From Dyadobacter endophyticus (GTDB lineage: Bacteria > Bacteroidota > Bacteroidia > Cytophagales > Spirosomataceae): a DNA stretch of 64,000 nucleotides. A program made the position numbers and the translations under genes. Each line of letters opens with the position of its first letter. The stretch's first letter is position 1. The DNA lies in NCBI RefSeq assembly GCF_014641595.1, contig NZ_BMIA01000001.1:2232426-2296425 (forward strand), read 5' to 3'. The notes under the pieces were generated by a model. That model was given only the letters and a program-made list of their open reading frames with translations. It was not told the origin of the DNA and made no database searches. Shown here piece after piece: positions 1 to 6,959 of the stretch.

Positions 1-1
1 T

Positions 2-142
2 ACAACTGAATCTCATAAGGATCTGCCAATAAGCATAGTTAGGATACAATTTTTTCATAACTTTACTAAGTTTTGTAACATGGAAAAATGGGCAAAACGA
101 GTCCTCCATCCGCTGGTAACGGATGTATCTAACTGGGGATGA
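2..142 (+). CDS. 3' end of an unknown gene cut by the window edge
   Basis: The second reading frame is open from the left edge to a TGA at 140-142 (46 codons) and runs straight into a good hairpin terminator. The peptide ends LVTDVSNWG and matches no family I recognise. It is richer in A+T than its neighbours. An internal ATG at 80 could give only a 20-residue peptide, so a C-terminal fragment of a longer gene lying to the left is more likely. The length is modest for an open frame in AT-rich DNA and it could be chance; the terminator is the main support. Confidence 0.3.
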   Translation, partial: TTESHKDLPISIVRIQFFHNFTKFCNMEKWAKRVLHPLVTDVSNWG

Positions 143-148
143 ACTCAG

Positions 149-189
149 GGTTGGTGATGGTGCAACATCATCAACCTTTTCTTTTTTAG
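149..189 (+). terminator. Rho-independent terminator
   Basis: An 11-bp stem (149-159 with 166-176, one G-U wobble) closes a 6-nt loop and is followed by a T-rich tail TTTTCTTTTTT. The orientation is plus strand, so it ends a transcript entering from the left edge. It lies downstream of the minus-strand fecR stop but has no T run in that direction. Confidence 0.6.
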
Positions 190-269
190 GGAGTTTGTTT
201 AAATCATAGAAGCAATCACGTTTTAGGGTTGTTAGTTAGGTTTGTTTGCATTGGTTAATGCTTTAAAAA

Positions 270-1370
270 TCAATTACATCCGCGGCCGGTCACGACCATC
301 TTTCCGTCCACTACTTCAAAACTCGCCTCGATGCCCTTGCAAATGAGTTCCATTTTCTCATAGAGGCTTTCGGTCGTGAACGAGGCCGTCAGAAGGCATT
401 GGCCGAACAAACGGTCGTCATATACGATGTCGATCCCGTAGGTCTCCTCGATATTGCCGAGCAGCGCCGACACCGGCATATCCTGGAACTTCAGCAGCGG
501 TGCTGGTAACACCGCCGAGGCAAGGATTTCCGGTGAGTCCACAAGCTCTTTGCGGATCTGCACCTGCTCACGTGAAAAAAGTACTTTCTGGTTGGGCGTG
601 ATGATCGTCCCTGCCAGTTCGGGGCTGGCTATCCCCTCGCATACTTCCGTATCGGTGCGCGGAAAAACGGAAACTTTGCCGGTTTTAACGCTCACTTCCA
701 CCTGGCGCGCATCTTCGAATGCCTTCACTATAAAACTCGTACCCAATACTTTGGTAACCAGCTCGTTGGAATATACTATAAATGGGCGCCGACGATTTTT
801 GGTTACTGTAAAAAACGCCTCGCCCGACAGGTACACTTCCCGCAATGCATTCCGGACGAAGTCTTTACGATAACTCACGCTGCTTTTCGGCTGCAACAGA
901 ATCGTACTGCTATCGGGCAATGTGAGCAGGATCGGCGCGGTGGTCGTGTTGGTTTGCTCCATCAGGGGCGCGTCCACCGCCGACAACAATTCCTCATAAC
1001 TTACGTGGTTGTCGTGCCGGTTGGGCTCTCGGAGCCAGCCTATGGCCAGCAAAACCACGGCAGCAGCCGACAACGACGCACCCAGCCGCAACCATAGTCC
1101 ACGCATCGGCCAGCGACTTGTAGCCTCCTTCCGACTGTGGATCTCGTCGAGCATGGCTGTCACCTGCCCCTCAGTCGGGAAATCTTCTTCCATTTCGGAC
1201 CGGATTCCCAGCAGGACCCATTTCGCGCTGGCAACGGCCTCCGCTTTTTCGGGGTGTGTAAGTAAAAAATTATTCCAAAACTCGCAGGACTCCTGAGACG
1301 GGGTTAATACCCAGGACTTGAAATATTGATCTTCCAGGAAATCAGTTACTTCGTAATGATAGTAACCCAT
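270..1370 (-). CDS. FecR-family anti-sigma / sigma regulator
   Basis: FecR-type inner-membrane regulator of an ECF sigma factor (366 aa). It should sense a TonB-dependent receptor in the periplasm and control the sigma factor encoded just upstream. The sequence shows an N-terminal cytoplasmic region of about 100 residues, one membrane segment rich in Ala/Val/Leu ending AIGWLREP, the FecR domain around PDSSTILLQPKSSVSYRKD, and a C-terminal STN-like domain (DUF4974 type) starting near FQDMPVSALLGNIE. I chose the ATG at 1370 (MGYYHYEV) because the preceding 20 residues of the longer frame lack family character. It follows the sigma gene by 86 bp on the same strand. The partner receptor would lie beyond the left edge. 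It ends in RGCN, echoed by the second FecR at 62630-63814. Confidence 0.9.
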   Translation of the reverse strand: MGYYHYEVTDFLEDQYFKSWVLTPSQESCEFWNNFLLTHPEKAEAVASAKWVLLGIRSEMEEDFPTEGQVTAMLDEIHSRKEATSRWPMRGLWLRLGASLSAAAVVLLAIGWLREPNRHDNHVSYEELLSAVDAPLMEQTNTTTAPILLTLPDSSTILLQPKSSVSYRKDFVRNALREVYLSGEAFFTVTKNRRRPFIVYSNELVTKVLGTSFIVKAFEDARQVEVSVKTGKVSVFPRTDTEVCEGIASPELAGTIITPNQKVLFSREQVQIRKELVDSPEILASAVLPAPLLKFQDMPVSALLGNIEETYGIDIVYDDRLFGQCLLTASFTTESLYEKMELICKGIEASFEVVDGKMVVTGRGCN

Positions 1371-1456
1371 CAGTATGAATATTTGATGAAAAAATTTAAC
1401 ACGGTGCTCAATAAGAAAGAGCACGTGCAATGACGGTTTAACTCACTTTTCGTGAA

Positions 1457-2050
1457 TTATTTTAGAAGAAATAGAAATAATCCGGAGATAACGACCGAGA
1501 TAGTGAGCTGGCGGAGCTTAGAAACAGCCCTTTGCACGAGGTTTCGTACCGATTGCTCATTGATCGTAAGTAGTTGGGAAATCTGGGAATAGCTGAAATC
1601 CTGGTAAAATCGCAGCATCATTACCTCATATTGCCGCCCTGGCAGGCTTTTCAGCCACGCATCGAGCTCGTCTTTCTGTTTTTGGGTCTGCTCCGATTCA
1701 ATGATTTCGGTTTCTTTCGGGAGCGTTATGGGATGAAGGTCTTCGTCGATAAGATCCCAGCGCTCGTTGAAACGGCCGTTGCAAGCACGGTGAATGCGGC
1801 GCCGAAGCGAGCGGAAAAGGTAAAAGCGGGGAGATTCTGCATCGGCCAGGCGTTCGCGGCTCTGCCAGAGGTCAATAAACAAGTCCTGGACCAGGTCCTC
1901 AACCACCGCGTCGTCTGTAATCAGCTTTTTCCCGTAGCTGTAAAGTACCCTTACATACCGCTGATACAGCGAGGTAAATGCCTCCTCGTCGCCTTGCCGG
2001 AAGCGCTGCCACAGTATTCTATCATCGGTATCGGTAAAGGGAGAAGCCAA
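1457..2050 (-). CDS. ECF RNA polymerase sigma-70 factor (FecI-like)
   Basis: Extracytoplasmic-function sigma factor of 197 aa. Region 2 is visible as LYQRYVRVLYSYGKKL followed by VEDLVQDLFIDLWQSR, and region 4 as LPGRQYEVMMLRFYQDFSYSQIS with the helix-turn-helix EQSVRNLVQRAVSKLR. It pairs with the adjacent fecR. The frame has no upstream ATG before a TAA, so the start appears to be TTG at 2050, 18-20 nt after a predicted transcription start. The last 16 residues (LTISVVISGLFLFLLK) form a hydrophobic tail able to insert in a membrane, which is unusual for a soluble sigma factor. Confidence 0.9.
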   Translation of the reverse strand: MASPFTDTDDRILWQRFRQGDEEAFTSLYQRYVRVLYSYGKKLITDDAVVEDLVQDLFIDLWQSRERLADAESPRFYLFRSLRRRIHRACNGRFNERWDLIDEDLHPITLPKETEIIESEQTQKQKDELDAWLKSLPGRQYEVMMLRFYQDFSYSQISQLLTINEQSVRNLVQRAVSKLRQLTISVVISGLFLFLLK

Positions 2051-2073
2051 ACAGTCGGGTTTTTGCTTTTTAT

Positions 2074-2105
2074 CAAAAATACTAAAATATGTTTAAATAG
2101 AACAA
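2074..2105 (-). promoter_or_regulatory. Predicted Bacteroidota promoter for the sigma/fecR operon
   Basis: On the minus strand TTG (2103-2105) is followed after 21 nt by TATTTTTG (2074-2081), matching the -33/-7 consensus TTG-N17-23-TAnnTTTG known for the phylum. The expected transcript start is near 2068, giving a short leader before the TTG start codon at 2050. Confidence 0.45.
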
Positions 2106-2191
2106 TTTTCGACCAAATCCCCTTCGAATATTAGCATTTTCCTATCCTATATTGACATCTTTAAACTCGTAAAATGCTGGTTACATAGCAA

Positions 2192-5188
2192 TTACGCTGG
2201 AAACCAGATGTTGAATATCGCCCCTTCTCCCGGATGCGATTCGGCGGACAGGAAGCCCTCGTGCTGCTCCACGATCTTTTTGACGATGCTCAGGCCTATC
2301 CCCGTGCCGGCATACTCACTCCGGCGGTGGAGCCGCTGGAATAATGCGAATATCTTCTCGCTAAACTCGGGTTCGAAACCAATGCCATTGTCCTTTACGC
2401 ATATGTGGTGGTAGCTGTTGTCGGCCAGCTCGACGGGTGCCAGCGGGATTTCGCGGCCTGATTCCCGGCTGCTCGTAATCCGTATTTCCGGCGCCACAAC
2501 CGAGAACTTGAGCGAATTACTAATCAGGTTTGAAAACAGCTGATTCATTTGCAAAAGGTTCGCGTCGATTATCGGAAGGTTTTCAACCAACAGCACGGCT
2601 TGCTTCTCCTGGATAGCCAGTTCAAAATCGACGCTAATATCGTCTATCACTTTGTTCAGATCGACCCGCTGCAAGGCTTCTCCGTTTTTCGAGAGCCTGC
2701 TATACGACAATACCGACTGGATAAGCTCGCCCATTCGCTGTGCAGAAGTGTATATTTTCTGAAAATAGCCTTTCGAAAGCTCGCTATCGAAATTGTTCCG
2801 CTCGATCAGGTGAATGAATGTCTGTATCTTCCTGAGCGGCTCCTGAAGATCGTGGCTGGCCACATAATTGAAAGATTCGAGCTCCCTGTTGGCATTCACC
2901 AACTCCTGCGTGCGCTGCTCGACTTTCCGTTCCAGCTCCTCGGTAATCTTATTGCGCTCGCCCAACATCCGTATCTGCGCCTGCGCCCGTACGATCAGCT
3001 CCTTGCTTGAAAACGGCTTCACAATGTAATCGTCCGCACCAATCTCGATTCCCTCGATCCTTGAATCCTCCCCGGCCCGCGCCGTGATCAGGATTACGGG
3101 TGTGTGGCATAGCACCGGGTCGCTTTTCACGGCCTTCAGCAGCTCCGTCCCGTCCATCTGGGGCATCATAATATCGCTCAACACGAGCGCAGGCCGATGC
3201 TTCCGGATCAGTTCCAGCGCTTCAAGACCGTTAGGGGCCGTCAATACTTTATACTTATTCCCCAAAAGCGACCGGATATGCTCCCGCATATCGGCATTGT
3301 CGTCGGCAATGAGTATGCAATCCCGCCGACGGTCGTCATGGCAATTGTCAGCCACCGGCTCTTTTTCCGCAGAAGCCAGCAGGCTCTCGGCTTCGCTTAC
3401 ATAGAAATCCGAAATGGCGTCTTCTACTTCTGGGTTGGTGTCGTACACCTGCGAGGCCTCGAGGTGCCCTTTGCCTTCGGGTATTGTTGCCGTAAAGCGG
3501 CTCCCCACACCCTCCGTGCTTTCGACGCCGATCGTCCCGCCGTGCAGCCTGACCAATTCCTTGATGAGTGACAACCCTATCCCCGTGCCCTCGTAGGTCC
3601 GGCCTCCGGAATTTTGCACCCGGTGAAAACGCTCGAACATGTGCGGGATCTCGTGCGCGGGAATGCCGACGCCCGTATCGCTCACCGACAGCCGCACCTG
3701 GCCGTCGTGCGCATCGAGTTCCAGCGTGATTTTTCCTTTTAATGTATATTTGAATGCATTCGATAGCAGGTTAAAGACCACTTTCTCCCACATTTGGCGG
3801 TCTACATAAGCATAGCATGTGTTACCGCCGATCCTCACCTCAAATTCCAGTTCTGCTTTTTCGATGACCGAACGGAAATTGGAAGCAAGGTTCTGCGTGT
3901 AGGAAGCCATATCGGTCTTTACGAACCGCGCATGTCCCCGGCCGTCTTCCATCCTGCTGAAATCCAGCAGCGTATTCACGAGTTTGAGCAGGCGCAATGC
4001 ATTACGGTGCGTCACTTCCACTTTCGCGCTTTCCGCCTCCGACCATTCCGTCGTGCCACGGTTCATCAGTTCTTCCAGCGGGCCAAGCATCAGCATCAGC
4101 GGCGTCCGGAATTCGTGACTGATATTGGTGAAGAACAAGGTTTTGGCCCTATCCAACTCTTCCAACGCCCGGAGCCTCCGTTGCTCCTCCTCGTATGCCA
4201 TTACATTGCCAAGGCCCAATGCAATGCGGTCGGCGATCTGTTGAAGAAAATTCCGGTAAGCCTCGTCAAATTTGCGATATGGATTCAGCCCGACGGCCAG
4301 CAGCGCAAGCGGGGATTTTCGGCTCGCCGACCGAATAGGCAGGTACACCACGTATCTGGGCGGCACATCCCAGCCACCTTTGGCGAGATTTTTCCAATCT
4401 CCGCGGTTAATCGCCTCGGTCATCCGGTTTTGCTGCACGGTCGCCGCCAGTTGCTCGTAACGATCACCCGGCTCAGCCAGACGGATCTGTTCATCCAGAA
4501 GCGGGCTGGCCCGGTCCACACCCGACGTTGCAACGAGATGGGCATGTGCTCCGTCATCGGACACCCGGTACATGACCGCAAACGGAAAGTCCAGCGGGTT
4601 GGCCAACAATGCCCGCCCCACCTGCGCGAACACTTCGTCTTCCCGCTTCTTTTCGCCCAGCGAGTCGAGCTGCTGCATGGTTTTGAGCGCGCGTTCACTG
4701 AGAATACGCTCTGTATCAGCCGTGTTGTAGCAGATCATCCCTGCCGGGCGACCATCGTCGCCCAACACGGGCGTGTATGAAAAAGTATAATATGTTTCTT
4801 CCGGGAACCCGCTCCGCACCATGATCAGCAGCCGCGATTCCTCGTAGGTGCCTTCGTCGCGCTCCATTGCCCGGGAAAGCATAGGTTCTATATCCTTCCA
4901 GATGTCTTTCCAGACGACAGACGCAGGCTCACCGAGCGCGTGCGGATGCTTACCCCTTACAATATCAATATAGGCGTCATTGTAAAATTTCAGAAGTCTC
5001 GGCCCCCACCCGATCCATATCGGCTGTTTCGAGCTAAGCATGATCCGGATACAGGTTCTCAGGCTTTGCGGCCAGTCCCGGGGACTTCCGAGTTCAGTTG
5101 CCTGCCAATCGAATTCCCGTATGCGTCGTCCCATTTCGCCTCCACCTGCCAAAAATTCAAGGGTGGTTTGTTCCTTCGGGTCGGTCAT
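2192..5188 (-). CDS. Hybrid histidine kinase with two kinase modules
   Basis: Sensor kinase of 998 aa with no DNA-binding output. In order: an N-terminal PAS-like sensor (about 15-160), a GAF-like domain (about 180-330), a first kinase module with phospho-acceptor His near 360 (NISHEFRTPL) and ATPase N-box VVFNLLSNAFKYT, a receiver domain with phospho-acceptor Asp near 670 (LVLSDIMMPQMDG) and the Lys of DDYIVKPF, then a second HisKA near 778 (ASHDLQEPLRKI) with its own HATPase (G-box GTGIGLSIVKKIVE). No membrane segments are evident, so it is probably cytoplasmic. It overlaps the upstream receiver gene by 4 bp, implying translational coupling; that protein is the likely final phospho-acceptor. 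The signal sensed is not deducible. Confidence 0.93.
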   Translation of the reverse strand: MTDPKEQTTLEFLAGGGEMGRRIREFDWQATELGSPRDWPQSLRTCIRIMLSSKQPIWIGWGPRLLKFYNDAYIDIVRGKHPHALGEPASVVWKDIWKDIEPMLSRAMERDEGTYEESRLLIMVRSGFPEETYYTFSYTPVLGDDGRPAGMICYNTADTERILSERALKTMQQLDSLGEKKREDEVFAQVGRALLANPLDFPFAVMYRVSDDGAHAHLVATSGVDRASPLLDEQIRLAEPGDRYEQLAATVQQNRMTEAINRGDWKNLAKGGWDVPPRYVVYLPIRSASRKSPLALLAVGLNPYRKFDEAYRNFLQQIADRIALGLGNVMAYEEEQRRLRALEELDRAKTLFFTNISHEFRTPLMLMLGPLEELMNRGTTEWSEAESAKVEVTHRNALRLLKLVNTLLDFSRMEDGRGHARFVKTDMASYTQNLASNFRSVIEKAELEFEVRIGGNTCYAYVDRQMWEKVVFNLLSNAFKYTLKGKITLELDAHDGQVRLSVSDTGVGIPAHEIPHMFERFHRVQNSGGRTYEGTGIGLSLIKELVRLHGGTIGVESTEGVGSRFTATIPEGKGHLEASQVYDTNPEVEDAISDFYVSEAESLLASAEKEPVADNCHDDRRRDCILIADDNADMREHIRSLLGNKYKVLTAPNGLEALELIRKHRPALVLSDIMMPQMDGTELLKAVKSDPVLCHTPVILITARAGEDSRIEGIEIGADDYIVKPFSSKELIVRAQAQIRMLGERNKITEELERKVEQRTQELVNANRELESFNYVASHDLQEPLRKIQTFIHLIERNNFDSELSKGYFQKIYTSAQRMGELIQSVLSYSRLSKNGEALQRVDLNKVIDDISVDFELAIQEKQAVLLVENLPIIDANLLQMNQLFSNLISNSLKFSVVAPEIRITSSRESGREIPLAPVELADNSYHHICVKDNGIGFEPEFSEKIFALFQRLHRRSEYAGTGIGLSIVKKIVEQHEGFLSAESHPGEGAIFNIWFPA

Positions 5189-5595
5189 AAAGGCAAACGG
5201 TTATCGATCACTGAACTAAATTCTCTGCGAAGCTCTTCAATGTCAGGACTTTTCTTCATAAAACCGGAAGCACCCAGTTCCATGCACTTCGTCACGATCT
5301 CCTTTTGATCCGAAGTCGAATACATATAGACGGGCGTCTTCCCCAGCCGCGGGTTTTGTTTCAATGCTGTGAGCAATTCCATCCCATTCATTTTGGGCAT
5401 ATTGATATCGATAAAAATCAGGTGAGGCTGATAGCCGCCGTCACCGAGTTTTTCCAGCGCCTGGATACCGTCGCATGCAAATTCGCATTCCACGCCCGTG
5501 CCTGTGTCCTGCATGGTAAGCAGGAAAATCTCCTGATCATCGACATCATCGTCCACCAGGAGAATTGAAATGTTTCCGGGTATCATCGTCTTCAT
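5185..5595 (-). CDS. Single-domain response regulator (CheY-like)
   Basis: A receiver-only protein of 136 aa. Visible elements are the acidic pair in LLVDDDVDDQEIF, the phospho-acceptor Asp in LIFIDINMPKMNGMELL, the Ser/Thr switch in YMYSTSD and a Lys in FMKKSPD. The VDDQEIF and INMPKMNG signatures match the small receivers that accompany phytochrome-like HDLQEP kinases, which is exactly what the second kinase module of the overlapping downstream gene is. It probably relays phosphate from that kinase or acts by protein contact. Gene order, receiver first with an ATGA overlap, is typical of a two-gene operon. Confidence 0.92.
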   Translation of the reverse strand: MKTMIPGNISILLVDDDVDDQEIFLLTMQDTGTGVECEFACDGIQALEKLGDGGYQPHLIFIDINMPKMNGMELLTALKQNPRLGKTPVYMYSTSDQKEIVTKCMELGASGFMKKSPDIEELRREFSSVIDNRLPL

Positions 5596-5932
5596 TGGTA
5601 ATCTGAGTGTCGGCCCAGGCTCCTTATCACCCTATACGTCCGTGGCCCCATAGCCCGACTATCGCAAGCAATGCAAAAGTTGTTCCATCCTGGCCGATTC
5701 TGAACCGGCCCCGGATGTGGGGACTTAACCTTGCCTAAAATGAGCATGCAGACGCCCTGTTGGTACTTTCGGCCGCGATAATAGGGAAAAATTTGCACGA
5801 ATATTCCAAAACGGGGAAACGATGTTTAAGAATACAATTGTAGAATTTCTTCAAAAAGCAATACTACAAAAGTAGAATTAATTAACTTTTCGGTATACTT
5901 GCGGACACAAACATTTAGCCAATACAATTTTC
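5596..5932. other. Divergent intergenic region, 337 bp
   Basis: Separates the minus-strand receiver/kinase operon from a plus-strand lipoprotein gene. The right half is AT-rich. On the minus strand TACTTTTG (5867-5874) fits the -7 element TAnnTTTG. On the plus strand TATACTTG (5894-5901) is one base off it and lies 32 bp before the lipoprotein start. I see no convincing -33 for either and no gene here. Confidence 0.4.
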
Positions 5933-6520
5933 ATGAAGAAAAATCTCCTCCACCTGTGGCTGCTCGTGTTCATGACAGCGGTGTCCTTCTCGTGTAGCGA
6001 CGACCACGGTACCGACCCCGAGACAATCAAACTCGAAGATTCCTGGAAAGCCCCCTGGACTTCGCAGAAAGTACTCGACATCGCCAAGGGCCAGCGCCCC
6101 GACCCGTCGGTGTACCTCGACCAGAAGTATATCGACTTCCACCTTGCGCAATTCAACGGCGGCGCGACTTATCTTGTCTCCAAATCATCATTGGACAAGT
6201 ATGGTCGCGACACGCTCGGCTACCCCGACAACACGCAATTTGTAATGACCAAGACCGAAATGGACGCCATGCTGACCAAAACCGGCAAGGACATCAGTAA
6301 GATTGAAACAGAACTGGGTATACCGGCCGGTAGCTGGAAAGGCCTGGAAATGGTAAGGATATCAATCCCCGACCCCAAGGGATTGAATGTACGCGTTCCT
6401 TCGGGCAACGAAATGGGCGCCAACAGCCTCTGGCTGCCAGGCGGGCACCTTCCGACGGGCTATTCCGAAGCGGTTGTCAACAAGATACCAAAAGGAAAAT
6501 ATACAGAAACACCACTATAA
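5933..6520 (+). CDS. Unknown lipoprotein
   Basis: A 195-aa protein with a signal peptide and lipobox ending SFSC (Cys about residue 21), followed by an acidic DDHGTDPE stretch, so probably anchored in the outer or inner membrane leaflet facing the periplasm or outside. I do not recognise the mature domain. It contains SWKAPWTSQKVLDIAKGQRPD near the start and a possible loop WLPGGHLPTGYSEAV near the end. It is a single-gene unit: promoter region before it, a strong terminator 12 bp after its stop. Confidence 0.8.
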   Translation: MKKNLLHLWLLVFMTAVSFSCSDDHGTDPETIKLEDSWKAPWTSQKVLDIAKGQRPDPSVYLDQKYIDFHLAQFNGGATYLVSKSSLDKYGRDTLGYPDNTQFVMTKTEMDAMLTKTGKDISKIETELGIPAGSWKGLEMVRISIPDPKGLNVRVPSGNEMGANSLWLPGGHLPTGYSEAVVNKIPKGKYTETPL

Positions 6521-6531
6521 CTATGAAATCG

Positions 6532-6568
6532 GGACAGCGCGTAGGGCTACGCGCTGTCCTTTCTTTTT
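6532..6568 (+). terminator. Rho-independent terminator
   Basis: A 12-13 bp perfect stem (6532-6544 with 6547-6559) with a minimal loop is followed by TTTCTTTTT. It directly follows the lipoprotein stop at 6520. Confidence 0.85.
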
Positions 6569-6602
6569 GACGTATATTTAGCCCCGCATAACGCTTATTT
6601 AC

Positions 6603-6827
6603 ATGAAAGAAATTGCCAAGGAAGCCTGGAACTACACTTTTTCCGAACAGCAGCCCGGAGACTACATCCTCTCGGTGGTATGTGGAGGGGTGGGCTTGTA
6701 CGACTTTGCAATACGTCTCACAGCCACACAAATTGCTGACTATGAGCGGGAAGGCATTCCTTACATTACCCGTCTGGCCGAACAGATACGTCACGACCAA
6801 ACCCCGTTCCACCGGCAGAGGGCCTGA
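6603..6827 (+). CDS. Small unknown protein, 74 aa
   Basis: A short open frame starting MKEIAKEAWNYTF and containing a hydrophobic stretch YILSVVCGGVGLYDFAI followed by a charged helix (TQIADYEREGIPYITRLAEQIR). No signal peptide is apparent. It sits alone between two plus-strand terminators (6532-6568 and 6867-6893), as expected for a monocistronic gene. The amino-acid composition is protein-like. I have the impression of similar short hypothetical proteins in related genomes but cannot assign a function. Confidence 0.6.
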   Translation: MKEIAKEAWNYTFSEQQPGDYILSVVCGGVGLYDFAIRLTATQIADYEREGIPYITRLAEQIRHDQTPFHRQRA

Positions 6828-6866
6828 CACCATTCTCCTGTTTTTCAAGCTGATTAACAAAATCTG

Positions 6867-6893
6867 AAAGGCCTTCCGGGGCCTTTTTTTCTT
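6867..6893 (+). terminator. Rho-independent terminator
   Basis: The stem AAAGGCC (6867-6873) pairs with GGCCTTT (6880-6886) around a 6-nt loop and runs into TTTTTTTCTTTT. It ends the transcript of the 74-aa gene. Confidence 0.8.
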
Positions 6894-6959
6894 TTCCGTG
6901 CAACGTTTCCGGAACTCGGTCGTCATTGCATGCATCGAACAGTCGTTAATTAGCCATGT

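Noticed and set aside
3794..4780. 328-codon plus-strand frame inside the hybrid kinase
   Set aside because: Antisense shadow of conserved kinase sequence; composition (His/Arg/Phe-rich) is not protein-like.
5592..5798. 68-codon minus-strand frame overlapping the receiver start by 4 bp
   Set aside because: The overlap looks operon-like, but the peptide has no recognisable feature and lies in a promoter-like region.
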